Positions 8,400 to 21,122 of a stretch of 29,705 nucleotides of DNA are shown here, piece by piece. The translations under genes were made by a program, and so were the position numbers. A model generated the notes under the pieces. The model had not been told where the DNA came from, did no database searches, and saw only the letters and a list, made by a program, of their open reading frames with translations. The stretch comes from Conidiobolus incongruus B7586 (taxonomy: Eukaryota > Entomophthoromycota > Entomophthoromycetes > Entomophthorales > Conidiobolaceae). The stretch spans positions 1-29,705 of the forward strand of contig JNEM01006453.1 of NCBI GenBank assembly GCA_000697335.1, given 5' to 3'. Positions within the stretch are counted from its first letter, which is position 1. Every line of letters starts with the position of its first letter.

Positions 8400-9480
8400 C
8401 CTAATTTGGTTAATCAGGTACTTAATTGTGAATTGGAGTGAAGAAAGGTATCAATTAGGTAGCAATCGTCACATATTTATCAAATTTATATTTCACGAAT
8501 TTATTGTTACAATCTCAAATATCAATTTTTTTTTGATTATTTCTCCTTCCCTACACAATTTAATGGTGAATTTGATTTTTATTATTATATTCTTTTATAA
8601 ATTCAACTTATACACTTTTTATTTTATTTTTCAATTTATTATATCTCTTCCATATTTTTACTATTCAATTTAGGGGAATTACAAATTTTAAAAATTGAAT
8701 TTTTGTAATATAATTTAAAAATCTCAATATGGTATTTATATTTTATTACGATTATATTTAAAATTCTATATTTTACCTTTTCAATATATATTATTTTGAT
8801 TGAATACAACATAATTGGAAATTTTATCAATTAAGTGCATCTGATATGTAAATGGATTATTTAATCTGATCAAAATTTAGTAAATCTGATATCAAAAACG
8901 ATTGTAATAGTATATTTAAAGTTAATAATCAACAAACAATAATCAGAACCATATATTTAATCACTAAATATATTAATTTTAATAATTTATCGTTTAACCA
9001 TTGTAAAACTTTTTGTGATCTTTTTTAAATAGTTCAGTTTTGAAGGTTTGGCAAGATTGTGGATATCTAATTGACTTCATACTATATATAAGTTGATATA
9101 AAATTAAAATAATCAAGAATCATTAAATACCACCACAATACCTTTCGTTTTTATTTGATTATATAATATCTCGTAGACATTCTATATTACCACGATTAAT
9201 AAATCATAACATGATTGAGGTATGAGTAGGTGATATTAAATTTGAATATGATTCACCAAAATTTGAGATAATAAATTCCCATAATCAATTTTCATATACA
9301 AGATTAAAGTATTTAAAAAATAATTAGACGGAAAGCAATAATCAATCAAACTAAAACAACTAACACTAAACCAAAAATTTAAAAATTTGATATTAACATA
9401 TTTTGATATATATTATTTGAATATATAATATTTAAAATATAGCAATTTTTATTTGGACTAAAAATAATTTCAAAAATTCA
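8400..9480. other. AT-rich intergenic DNA, no supported gene
   Basis: Open stretches of up to about 80 codons occur here on both strands, but they consist of Phe/Ile/Tyr/Asn/Lys runs expected by chance in DNA of this composition. No tRNA or repeat is seen. The right end is the promoter region of the stomatin-like gene. Confidence 0.5.
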
Positions 9481-10819
9481 ATGTTACGTCATCTTAACAA
9501 CCAACTTACAAAGAAGGGATTACTGAAAGTAATTTTTTATTTTTTTTTCATTTTACAACTAATTATTAATAAATAATGAATTTTAGCTCCGCTTTAAACA
9601 AATCCCATTTGCTATCGCCACAAGAGGATACATTACAGCTCCTAGTTATTTTAACGAAGATGGGAATAGTAGTAATAATGTTCCTTCTCCATTTATTAAT
9701 CCTCGTAAGAATTTACCCCTTAATACGGTAACTAACTCTTCTGTAATATTTTCAAAATAAAAATATTAATTTGAAGTATATAGATAGTTAAATTTGTACC
9801 CCAGCAAGAAGCTTGGATAGTTGAAAGAATGGGTAAATTCCATCGTGTTTTGGATCCCGGTCTTGCTATTTTGATTCCTTTTTTGGATACTATTAAATAT
9901 GTTCAAGTGTTGAAGGAATTGGCTGTTCCTATCCCTACTCAAACTGCTATTACAGCTGGTAAATTTTATTATGAAATAATATGATAGTCAATATTGAAAT
10001 AGTTTGATTATTTTAGATAATGTCACATTAAAGCTTGATGGTGTTCTTTATTACAAAGTGATCGATCCTTACAAAGCTTCTTATGGTGTTGAAGACGCCC
10101 ACTTTTCAATTTCTCAATTAGCTCAAACTACCATGCGTGCTGAAATTGGTCAGTTGACACTCGATTTAACGCTCGCTGAACGTAATACTTTAAACCACAA
10201 TATTGTTGAAGCCATTAACGCTGCTGCCGAAAACTGGGGTATAAAGTGTTTAAGATATGAAATTAGAGATATTCATCCTCCTGAAAAGGTTGTCGAAGCT
10301 ATGCATTCCTTAGTCAGTGCCGAACGTTCTAAACGTGCTCAAATTCTCGAATCTGAAGGTCAACGTCAAGCTTCTATTAACGTTGCTGAAGGTAAGAAGC
10401 AATCCGTGATTCTCGAATCTGAAGCCGTCAAGGCCCAGCAAATCAATCAAGCTCTCGGTGAAGCTGAAGCCATTCTCGCAAAGGCTAGAGCCACCGCTGA
10501 AGGTATTGAAAAGGTCGCAAGGAGCACCATCCAGAATGGAGGTATCAATGCTGTATCTCTATCCGTCGCCCAACAATATGTCGATGCATTCTCCCAATTG
10601 GCTAAGGCTGGTAACTCAGTTGTCGCCCCCGCCAATGTCAACGACGTTGGAGGTATGGTTGCCCAAGCTATGGCCATTTTCAAGAACGTCAACCAATCGT
10701 TTACACCTGAAGATACGCCTAAGTCTGAGCCTCCAAAGCCAGAATCACCCCCTCAGCCACCTACTCCTAACGCTAAATTGAATCCACCCACCATTAACAA
10801 CATTCCAACTCAGTTCTAA
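9481..10819 (+). CDS. STOML2: Mitochondrial stomatin-like protein 2 (SPFH/prohibitin family)
   Basis: The gene has four exons, 9481-9528, 9587-9727, 9784-9958 and 10017-10819, giving 388 residues and a TAA. The N-terminus (MLRHLNNQLTKKGLLKLRFK, then IATRGY) is basic and lacks acidic residues, like a mitochondrial presequence. From residue 64 the SPFH core matches human STOML2 closely: VKFVPQQEAWIVERMGKFHR, DPGLAILIPFLD, DNVTLKLDGVLYYKV, DPYKASYGVEDAHF, QLAQTTMRAEIG and GIKCLRYEIRDIHPP. A long coiled coil follows (SAERSKRAQILESEGQRQ, INVAEGKKQSVILESEAVKA), then SVAQQYVDAFSQLAK. The tail is Pro-rich and variable. SLP-2 sits on the inner mitochondrial membrane, binds cardiolipin and prohibitins, and scaffolds proteases and respiratory complexes. 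The last exon is markedly GC-richer than its flanks. Confidence 0.95.
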
Positions 10820-11184
10820 ATAATTTTTATTGCCACTATTTACATAATTTTTAGGTTTAATAAATTTTCAGTCATCTTATATTTTTAACTCAATAATATG
10901 AATAATGTGATCTAGTGTTATGATGTGATCATTTTAACCCCTTGACATTCCAGCTAGTTCATAATTAAAGCATTTAAACCAATTTCATTATTACGTAAAT
11001 AATTAAAAATATTCAGTACCATGATCTTTGCAAATTGATTCTGACAATTATTTTGTTATTTTTTTTATAAAATTTTGATATAATATATATTGTTTGATTT
11101 ATTATTCCAATAATTTAAAAATTGAAAATAAAAAAAACATTAATATTTAAATCTTAAATATTATAATTATAATATTTGAATAAA
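10820..11184. other. AT-rich 3' flank of the stomatin-like gene
   Basis: It contains the 3' UTR with AATAAA-like signals about 40 bp past the stop, then plain A/T-rich DNA. Nothing else is seen. Confidence 0.5.
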
Positions 11185-11358
11185 ATGATTAAAAGATTTA
11201 ATTCAACTCTAAATAATAGAAAATACATTGGTCTCTTTTGTAAAAATAATATGAATATTTGGAAAGGTCTGATTGAGAATGGAGCACAGATTACCTCAAT
11301 CAAATTCTTAGATGATAACAAATATAGTTTTAGATCTTATTCAATTAATGTGATATAA
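11185..11358 (+). CDS. Possible 57-residue protein, unidentified
   Basis: ATG at 11185 opens MIKRFNSTLNNRKYIGLF, a basic, hydroxylated N-terminus like a mitochondrial presequence. NIWKGLIENGAQITSIKF follows, and the frame ends in TAA. Use of Gly, Trp, Gln and Glu is better than in random A/T frames, but the length is within chance expectation for this DNA. No family is recognised. It could be a short gene, a first exon or noise. Confidence 0.25.
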   Translation: MIKRFNSTLNNRKYIGLFCKNNMNIWKGLIENGAQITSIKFLDDNKYSFRSYSINVI

Positions 11359-11826
11359 GTTAATATCCTGATTTCTCAATATTTTGAAAAGTCACTATTA
11401 AATGAATCACATTTATAGTTATACTCCTTATCTTCAGTATTAAATCATTATACATTAGAGACAAATTAACAAATATTTCAAATAAATATAACTTTTTATT
11501 AAATTGAATATCGTTAGTAATAATTATAATTACTTAATATTTAGTACATTATACGTTATCAACAATATTGAGAAATTAGTAACTTTTAATTTGGGAAATG
11601 GTATGATTCGAGAGGGGGTGGCGCTAGGATATTCTAGAAATTGCATTGAGTTTGGAGGTGATCTAGAATTTTGAATTAGTAATATCGATGTTAAATTGGG
11701 TGGTATAAACTTGGAGATGGGTGTGTTAACGTATCAGGATTGTAAGATTGAAGAGGAAATAATATAAACAACGAAAGGAAAAAAGATAAACAAAAAAGAT
11801 GAATATATACCAATGAAAGGTGCAAG
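11359..11826. other. 3' flank of the transcription-factor gene, with possible last exon
   Basis: The part from about 11540 to 11760 is less AT-rich than the spacers. On the minus strand it holds an open frame with Ser/Pro-rich, coding-like content (SRSPPNSMQFLEYPSATPSR, then IIPFPKL). This may be an extra C-terminal exon of the neighbouring transcription factor (see that entry). No other feature is seen. Confidence 0.4.
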
Positions 11827-13567
11827 CTAAATTTCGAAGCCACTCACCAATCCTATGGTACCTTTACCAATCTTCTTCTTGACCTTGCTGGGATGCTCCC
11901 AATAATAGTCGAAGAAGAGTTTGATCTGGTAGTTGCATGGGAAGAGTTCGAGCGTGTTGAGGCAAGTTTCCTTCACCTTGTAGAAATATTCCACGGCGCC
12001 GGGTTCCGATTCATGAACGAGCACCTTGCAAGCATGGAACACTGCCATGGTGAAAAGATAGTCTAGTACTTCGATTTTTTGGAGTTGGGGTGGGATTGAA
12101 CGCGATGCTTGGGTGATAGGATGTGGGAACATAGCTTCTATGAGGAGGATTGCGGCTTGGTGTTGAATATCTAGATAACTTTCGCCTTGGGGTTCCGGAG
12201 AATTAGGTTGCTCAGGACATACTAATAGCATTTCCGTAAGATCAACTACTAAAACTAGATGGATTAAATATAAAACTAGATATCCCGTTAAGAATGGCTG
12301 ATCTAATTTGAGACTTAATCTAGTAGGATTCCATAGTCTGGGGAATCTTTCTTGAACTTGGTTTAGCATGAGATTTAACGCAAAAGCTTGACTATGAGTT
12401 GCGGTTTTTGGATCAAACACGCATTTGACACGTCGCATTTGAGTGACAAGGTGGCACCAATGCTTGTGCTGCTCCATAAGATGTACCGAATGTAGCATTG
12501 GATCCTGAGGAGAAAGCAGTTGATCAGGCATAGGCGGTTCATCACCAGAGAATTCTCTAATAATTGGAGGAGTATCCAAATGAACACTGATCAATGTATC
12601 CAAAATGATACACATTCTCCAAGTATTGTCGCCCTCTAATCGAGTTTCCCAATCTTCATTAACTCGGCTCAAGCTCTGTTGGTCATTGATAAATAGCATT
12701 TGAGCTTGTTTGATTGCATGCATAATTCTCTGATGAACTTGTGGCGTGATCAAATGTGCTAATTCCATTCCCACCAAAATCAAGCAACCTTGTACCCAGC
12801 TTAGGTCTCTATCTTCAAGCTTGGTCATTTGTAATAGATAACAAGCTCTATGATAAAATGGGGAGTATTGCAATGGTGGGATATTTACACAATCTTGCTG
12901 ACCCAATGTAACATAATACGATTTTAAATAAATGGCTGTGAGTAAAGGACTTGACATAGGCTGTTCTTTAAACTCTTTCTCAAGTCTTCTCGGATTAATA
13001 AATGGATAAATAGGATGGAGTCTTTCAATATATAGGTCTAACATATGTCGAGCCAAAAGGGTGCTTACTAAACAAGTAAGTTAATCGGGGTTTCATGAAA
13101 GAAAAATAATAAAATAATTTACAGTTGATCTCTTTGTGTAAGGATGGACTACTGCTGCCATCTGAACTGGCATGAGATTCATTTGAATCGGTATCAGAGC
13201 GGTTAAAAAAGCTATCCTTTCCTCTTCTCTTCCAACGGTATAAAACTACGGGGTGAGGGTGGCGGACTAGTCCATCACTATCGCCATCCTCCTCAAGTTT
13301 GACTCGAGTCCAGCTCCATTTTCTCTCATTACCGCCCTGAAATTCTTTCCAAATACCTTCCCAAAGTTTGAATTGGTACCAACTACCTTTAATTTCATTT
13401 TCGATTCTATCAATTGAATGGTGAAGTCTCTGTAACTTAGTGGAAGGTCTTTGAAACGGGTTGGTCAAAGTATAAGCGCAGGGGAGTTGATATTTGACAC
13501 ACCTCGAACAAGGTGTCAATCGATCGCAACGTTTTTTACTATTTCTACATTGTAAACAAGGTGACAT
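11827..13567 (-). CDS. Zn(2)Cys(6) fungal-specific transcription factor
   Basis: Exon 1 is 13567-13123; a 55-nt intron (donor GTAAAT, acceptor TTTAG) is followed by exon 2 from 13067. Read to the TAG at 11827 it encodes 561 residues. The binuclear zinc cluster is at the extreme N-terminus: Cys4, 7, 14, 20, 23 and 30 (CX2CX6CX5CX2CX6C), with basic residues KKR between the halves. A short helical linker (LQRLHHSIDRIENEIKG) may dimerise. A Ser/Asp-rich stretch follows, then the fungal transcription-factor middle homology region from about 150 (MLDLYIERLHPIYPFINPRR). It should bind CGG-type sites in the nucleus; target genes cannot be told. Odd point: the final codons GGA TTG are followed by a perfect GTGAGT donor, so the last seven codons may be intronic and an extra exon may follow between about 11711 and 11540. 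Confidence 0.9.
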
Positions 13568-14700
13568 TGATATATTTAATCAACACTTTAATATCAATGC
13601 AAAAACAGAGCAAAATAAAATAAGTTAATATTTATTAATAATTCTACAAGAATATCAATAATAATGGATCTCAAAATTCCAATAAATTAAAAATTTAATT
13701 TAAACTATAATGTCAATAGTTAATAATAAATTTTAATTGATTCAAGTGATGCTGTCAGATGGTTGAAATAATTGTTAATTTGGAATAATTTTGAATTTAA
13801 AAAGGTTGGCTCATTCTTTTGAAATCTCCTAGTTCAAATTATTATACCAAAATGACGATTACCAATCAATTTGATTTTATGGGATGTTTTTATAAATCAA
13901 TTCAATTTTAATACCTTTAATCAGTCCACTTAATATTTGTAATAATCGAAAACTTTATCAAGTTTTATTGAAAATAATCAATATCAAATTTTGAATAATA
14001 TTTTATAATAATTTGGGATAGTCTACTATATAAAAAGCAAAATAAAAACGCTAAAATATATTGAATATTGATAGTAAACTCTTGAATATTTAATTTTTAG
14101 TTTATGGTTTATTGATTTTATTTGAATAAACATTTATGCACATTATTCATCAGATATTTAATCAAAATATGAATTTATCCTTATTGGTACTATTGTGGAT
14201 TAACAATTATTAATCAAGGATTCTCTGGATTGGTCCTTATTGGATATTTTTGACAAGTAAAAAAATTGATAATTTTTTGAAAATATCATGGTAATATGAT
14301 AGTAATATTACTCAAAGTTAAATAATATTTAGATTAATTTCAAAAATTGATTGATGTACATATATACATATAATTATTAATTGTAATATTAATAACTAAA
14401 TGATCTAAACTGAGTCTAGATTCAATTAAGTAATAGTATTTTCAACTACTTTGAAAAAATTTATGCAATATTGATAAAGCGGTCGATTTAAAAAATACTA
14501 TTTTCAAGAAATGTATTGTAGACCTTAGAATTATTCCCAGACACGGGTCAACTTTGAGTATATTTTTTATCTTGAATGAGTTATTAAGTCTAGAAAAATC
14601 AAGTTTCCATTTATAGAAATTGCTTCTTTTTGGAGTGGAATCGCTAAACAATTGGAAATACAAGTAGCGATATTTTCATTATAGATTATAATGAATAATA
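13568..14700. other. AT-rich upstream region of the transcription factor
   Basis: Promoter-side A/T-rich DNA. From about 14440 to 14670 it is a little less AT-biased, with a 70-codon open stretch on the minus strand lacking an ATG start and any recognisable motif. I do not support a gene there. Confidence 0.4.
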
Positions 14701-17700
14701 TTAAAAATATATATTATAAAATATAGAGTAATTTTTTGCAGATGAATTTAATATATAATACAAGATATTAGCTTGTAATACACTTGTATTTAATATTTTT
14801 AATTTGCAATTGAAAATTGGATATTTTCAATTTTAATCCAAATCAAGTTTTCCAAAATTAATAAAATCTTCACACCAATTTTCAACCATTTAAAGCATTT
14901 ACCATATTAACTATTATTAAATATCCCATATCGCTTCCTAATATAACACTTTGCTTACCTTTTTTCACACACTTCAAAATATCAAAACCTATAAAATTAT
15001 TTCATAGTTTTTAGTACTTTAATTTTATCATTATTTTTAACTCTTTCAGAGCAAAACACGCTAAAAGGTCATTCAGGTCAATTTATACAGAACCAATAAA
15101 AATTAAATATAAACACTATTAATGCAATAAACTCAATTTCATAAATAACTCCAATATATATGACTATTAAATCATATTTTGCAATTATAAAAATTATTCA
15201 TTTTATATTAATGTATATCTGATTCTAAAATTATTTCATAAAATATATTATAAATTAATAGAGATATCATATTCTTGGCCAAAAAATTATCATAATTATA
15301 TCAAATAAAATCAAAATATTTCATTTATAACAAATAATAAATATACAATGAAATAAAATATATTAATATAGTTATTATTTATACTAAAGTAAATATAAAA
15401 TAAAAAAGATTTATTATAACAATTAAACATAATTAGAGAAATATCAATTTATATAAAATTTATATTTATATTATATATAATTTTAAAATAAATAGTTTAT
15501 TTTTTGATTTATAATCTTTATAAAAATAATTTAGGATTAAATAACTGGACTTTTTTTAATAATTAATATTATTATTAAATAATATTATAAGATAATATTC
15601 AGTTTTTTCATTTTATTAATTATATTAGAAATATTGCAATTAATAAGATTCTGAAATTAAAAATATATAAGATTAGTAATATAGAAACCACTTAATAATA
15701 AATATAATCTGAATTAATTATTTTTCAAAATTAGCTTTGAATTTAATATTTAGTTAAATCTTTAATTATTACTTTCTAAAATTGATAAATATTCTTTAAT
15801 TTAAGTTTTTATATTCAAATATAAATTTTATATTTTCTTTATATCTTTAAATAGAAAAAGATTATGAAACCAATATTTGAATTATTATTTACTGATATTA
15901 AATTCTAGTATTATTTGTTATCAAAATTTAAATAAATAATACAATTTTTTTTTCAATTATTGTTATTTTATTATTATTATTCTATTTTATATTCTATGAT
16001 ATCATATTATTCAATTAAATAAATTTATAAATATATAGACTATATCAATATTTATTTTTATATTTATAATTAATATATAGTTCAGTTAATTGAAATAATC
16101 TGAATAATCAAAGGATAATAATAAAATTTATTATATTTTACTTTAGCTAATTATTTTATTATTAAATATATATTCAATAATAATAAAAACTATTTTATAA
16201 ACTTATTAAGTACTTAATAATAATCAACACTCATATTTGTCAAGGTGTAAATTATTTAAGGAATTAGTTTTGAATGAGGATTAAATATTTTGTTTATATG
16301 ATATATTTTTTATATTATAATTCAACCAATAGCTATATTAAATTGTTCTTCAGCCATTCAATATTATATTTACAAACTACAATAATACAGACTTCAAGTA
16401 TTTATTATTAAGATTTATTATATATATAATATAAATTGATTTTATAGTTTGAGTAAATATAAATTATATTATTATTAATTAGAATTAATTTGAAAAAATT
16501 TCTTAATATAATTATATTTAATCAATAACAAGTTATAGTTTAAAATATATATAGGTAATATTTTTATTTATCAGAATCTTTTATAATACCACCTTATTTA
16601 TATATTATAATGATATATATTTCTAATGCTTTTATGAAAATTAAAATTTCTCGCAAACTTTTATCATTCAACAGTTTCATTCAAATTATTATATCACTTT
16701 ATGATTAATTCTTGTTAGATTGTTAACTATAATATTAATTATTATAAAATTGGACTTGGGAAAACTAATAATAAATTAAAACTATTATATATGTTTAAAG
16801 GTTATTTTATTTAAACCCTTTTATTAAAAGTTATTAATATATTTAAAATTTTACAAATTCTTTGACTATTGAATGATAATTTGAAAGTTGAATAACTATA
16901 TATAGTTGTTTGTTTTTAGTAATAGTAGGTAAGGATCTTAAATAATTTATTCATCAAATAATTAAAAACAAATAAACTGATATAAAACAACTTATCATTT
17001 ATACTTATTTTATCTTTATAATTGTTAAAAAAATTGGAATATAAGTCAAAAAAATAATATATTATATAATTTTAAAAATTGTATAAATAGATTTATATTG
17101 GAATTTATAAATTATAGTATATATCATCATTAGCTATTTATGAATATTATATTAATTATAAAACTCACCAAGTTTTATAATATTTCCAATATTAATTAAT
17201 AAAAATATATATTCATAATATACTATATTATAATCGAATATTAAATTCATAGATAGATACATATATAATACAACAAACACATTGAGAAAGTTGATATTAA
17301 TTCAACTATAATAAAATTTATACTTAACATTCGTTTTATTATATATAAATCAGGTTATTTTATATTGTATTTTTTATATATCTCAAAATCATTACTAAAC
17401 TAAGATTTAAAATAGAGTTATCAAATAAATAATGAGATTAATTTTTAAGATCAATTCATTTCAATCAATATAATGAAAAAAATGTTATTTATTACATAAT
17501 ATTTTTCAACCAATCATTTTTCACTGTATAACATAAGCACTTAGGTCTAATTTATTACTTTGTTCTGTCAAAATTATTCGACATGTCATATTAATCTTAA
17601 TTTATTTGATATTGAAAGAGTTAATTTTTATTTAAAATGATTTAATTGCTATTTAATTTCAATTTATACGAATTTTTTAGAAAATTTATTTATATTTAAT

Positions 17701-19099
17701 AAATAAGCTTCAAATAATATTGTAAATAACTATTAATGTTTTATTATAATAAAATAATTAGAATAAAATAAGAATGAGATTAACATATCTTATATTTTTT
17801 AATATAATTTTATCTCTAATAAATATTTATAGATTATTGTTTTCAAACTAGTTATTTTTATTATTTTTTATAGATATCATTACTTATAATAGTTACTCAT
17901 TTTTAAGATTAAAGTATTGACAGAAAGAGTACAAATAGCAATATCAAGTGATTTTATATTTTAGAATTATGTGAATATTTTAACCACATTATAATATTGA
18001 TTTATTGGCATAAATATTAAGTGATACTAGAGATTTTAAACTAAATCATAAGTTTATTAAATGATGATATATTTTATGTATAACATTGAATCAAAATAAT
18101 ATTAATCATAATAATTTTGGATATTTTCTATAATAAGTCTTTTAACACCTACAACCATAATAATTTACTCATCATTTAAATATTATCAGAATTGCCTAAC
18201 TTTACAATATAATGGTCATTTATTACTAAAAATAATGAATAAAATTAAAAAAAATTTAAATAATCAATTAATATAAAATTGGGTGTCTGTCAATGGCAAA
18301 ATAGTTTATTATTATTAGCATTTATTATAATACCAATTTATCAAATATCCAATACTTTATACGAATTATTCAATTAATATATTACAACTACTATCCACCT
18401 CAATAAGAAGTATACATTTTCTCAATACAGTCGACTTAATTAATATATACAAGATGAATATGACTTTTGGGAAATCTGATTAAATTAAATTACAAGGCTA
18501 ATAGAATTAATTGTGTTGTCAAAATCATGATATTTATATATAATATTACTATAAAATATAATTTAAAAATCTTTAAATTGAATTCTAATTAATCGTTTAA
18601 CACTCAAAATCAATTTGGATTAAAATAATTATAAATTATCTCTTTCAAGATTCTAATATGTTAAAATTATTTATAATATTTTGAGTAGTATCATTACTTT
18701 TTATAATGTTGATAATTATATTTCATAATTATTACATTTTTAATAATATAATAAGAAAACATAAAGTTTGTTACTTGTAAGTTTTAACATATTTATTAAA
18801 TAATAAATACTTAACAAATTATTTATTAAAATATAAAAGATAAGATAATAATAATTATATTTAAAAATCAAATAAGAAAAAGAAATATATTAATAAATAA
18901 ATAATAAACATATTAAATGAATTATTGAAATTTTTGAATTAAATTGAAAAGATTTAGAATATTATTAAAATCTATATATTAATCTATTGATGGAAAAATT
19001 ACAAAGTTACAAGTGGATTAATAAAGATATAATTATTAGTTGAGGATGTCTCAGAATAGTCAATTCAGAATATTAATTTGTATCACTCCAAATTCTTAA
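14701..19099. other. 4.4-kb AT-rich gene desert
   Basis: This is the longest featureless stretch: very low G+C throughout, full of short A and T runs and poly-TA-like words, with no frame of coding composition on either strand. Unlike the 28-29.7 kb relic, I could not see transposase-like motifs or paired inverted ends. It ends abruptly at the second tRNA-Gln. It may be ordinary spacer, a replication origin zone or remains too decayed to read. Confidence 0.5.
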
Positions 19100-19171
19100 G
19101 GTCTCATGGTGTAATGGTCAGCACCCAGGATTCTGATTCCTGTAATCTGAGTTCGATTCTCAGTGAGACCT
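19100..19171 (+). tRNA. tRNA-Gln (anticodon CTG), second copy
   Basis: Identical over all 72 nt to the copy at 3250-3321: same acceptor arm, CTG anticodon and T arm. The flanking DNA is unrelated, so only the gene itself is shared. Confidence 0.95.
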
Positions 19172-19188
19172 AATATCATTATTATATA

Positions 19189-19193
19189 TTTTT
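19189..19193 (+). terminator. Likely Pol III terminator of second tRNA-Gln
   Basis: The first run of five T occurs 17 bp after the tRNA, farther than for the first copy, so the primary transcript should have a longer 3' trailer. Confidence 0.55.
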
Positions 19194-19882
19194 AATTTTA
19201 TTCCAATACCTTTTTATTTTATTTAGTTCTTTTGTTAAGTTGTTTTTCATTGATAAATAACTTGAATAAATTTGATTATATTTTATTGTTATTAATTTTT
19301 TAATATTTGAATGATTTTTTATATTATATTTTGTCCAAAATTTTAGAAATATTTAGTTGAAAAAAAAATCGAAATTGGACAATATTGAATTCAATTCCAT
19401 ATTTAGCAATGTATTAACGTTCGGATTTCTTTTTTTCTGACTAACAGAAATGAGATTTAGAAATCTAATATATGATATTCAAACTTAAATTTGTCAAAAG
19501 TTCAAAATATTTGGATGTAAATTGTGTAATATACATATTTATAGGATCATATATTGTTTTTGAAATTAATATAATATATATACCCAATTATTCAATTCTA
19601 GTTAATATTATTAAATTTGTCAATCAATTAAACTATATTAATTGTTTATACTATTCTAATCATATTGACTTTTGTAATATCTATCAATATGCTGGACAAT
19701 AATAGAGTATATATTTACGTTAAATAATGAATTTGAGGCATACTCTAATATAATGACACCTGAATATCATTTAATAATCCCATAATCTGAAATTTATTTT
19801 ATTCCCCTACAAAAATTAATTTAGCCGTCCACCATTTCCTATAACAATATTAAAAATCTAATCTAATCTCTTCATTCTCAAA
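19194..19882. other. AT-rich spacer upstream of the CobW gene
   Basis: A 76-codon ATG frame (19472-19702) is made of Ile/Tyr/Asn/Phe runs and is of a length expected by chance here. The last 80 bases are pyrimidine-rich and look like the CobW gene's leader. Nothing else is seen. Confidence 0.5.
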
Positions 19883-21058
19883 ATGGTAGAAATAACTGTC
19901 TTCACTGGCTTCCTCGGATCTGGAAAAACCAGCATAATCCTCAATCTAATCCCCCAAATTCCCAAAGACTACAAATTAGCCATCTTAAAAAACGAGTTTG
20001 GAGATAACGCTGTCGACAGTAAATTATTTGAACAGTTGAATAAACGTCAAAACGGGGTAGTAAATGGAGATGGGATCCAAGGGAAACATATGGCTGTGAA
20101 AGAAATGCTTAACGGATGTTTGTGCTGTGTTTTGGTCGGACAGATGAAGAATGCATTATTAGAAATTCAAGGTGCGTTACACTAATGAAATATTTATAAC
20201 AGTAATTAATTTTGAGGGAATTTAGAGATGTATCAACCAGATAGAATTATTATTGAAACAAGTGGATCTGCATTCCCAGGTAATATTTTTACATATAAAA
20301 TTCAACCATATTAATGATTATTTAGCACCTATCGCTTGGCAAATTCGAGAACTTAAACCCAACGGATTTAATTTGGACTCCATATTGACGGTTATTGATT
20401 GTGTCAATTTTAAAGGATATGAAGATACTAGCTATACTGCCAAGCTCCAGGCTCAGTACACCGATCTGTTATTGTTGAATAAAGTAGAATTGGTGAGTTA
20501 ATAGAATGATTAATTTATAACTTAATCTAACAGTATTGATAGGTAACTGAAAGACAGCTAGATCTCGTGATCGACCACGTTGCCGAACTGAATCCTGATA
20601 CACCAAGGATCCTAGTTTACAAAGATCAACCTGTTAGTCTCGATCTAATCTTCGGATTAGATACACCTCTCTTTAAGACTAGAGCCTCCGAATCTCACCA
20701 TGACGAGCACCATCACGCCAGTGAAGTGGACATCATCCAAATTAATATCCCCAAAACTTCTACATGGCCCCTCCTAACTCAATCCCAATGGGAAGACTTC
20801 CTCAAAACTCTTGACTGCGAGGACGTTTACCGCGTCAAAGGCGTCATCCACTTCCAGGAAGATCCCAACACAGCAAAAATTTTGAACTGGGCATTCGGTA
20901 GATGGGAATGGTTCGACTACGACGGTGACACCTCCAAATTCGTCGAACTTACGGTAATGGGACAACTCACTAAGAGATATATCAGAATTTTTGGAAAAGA
21001 ATTAGGCGTTGACGATGATAGTCAATCTATTAGTTTTCACCCAGCATACAAACATTAA
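19883..21058 (+). CDS. CobW/COG0523 G3E GTPase, putative metal (zinc) chaperone
   Basis: The gene has four exons, 19883-20171, 20226-20279, 20326-20492 and 20543-21058, giving 341 residues and a TAA. The Walker A loop GFLGSGKT is at 9-16. The hallmark CxCC metal site is GCLCC at 78-82. The IIETSGSAFPAPI segment (105-117) is the family's switch/Walker B region. The guanine-specificity motif reads NKVE (166-169) instead of NKxD, a change I recall from fungal members. A His-rich stretch, SHHDEHHH at 221-228, is a typical metal-binding insert, followed by the CobW C-terminal domain (VYRVKGVIHF, GRWEWFDYDG). COG0523 proteins hand zinc or cobalt to client enzymes using GTP; the eukaryotic zinc transferase ZNG1 is the best-known case. 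The exact client cannot be told. The gene is convergent with the small ORF at 21123 (64-bp gap). Confidence 0.9.
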
Positions 21059-21122
21059 AATTAGAATACTATTACAAAAAATAATCATTCTCAATTAATT
21101 TAATATTCTTATTTTTTTAACT

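Noticed and set aside
8428-8830. Open frames of 63-81 codons on both strands
   Set aside because: They overlap each other and consist of Phe, Ile, Tyr, Asn and Lys runs. By a rough estimate for DNA this A/T-rich, a few frames of this length are expected by chance in the window.
14442-14663. Open frame of about 73 codons on the minus strand
   Set aside because: No ATG at its head, no recognisable motif, and composition only slightly better than random A/T DNA.
19472-19702. 76-codon ATG frame upstream of the CobW gene
   Set aside because: Chance length for the composition. The product is a run of Ile, Tyr, Asn and Val with no domain and no consistent splice signals.
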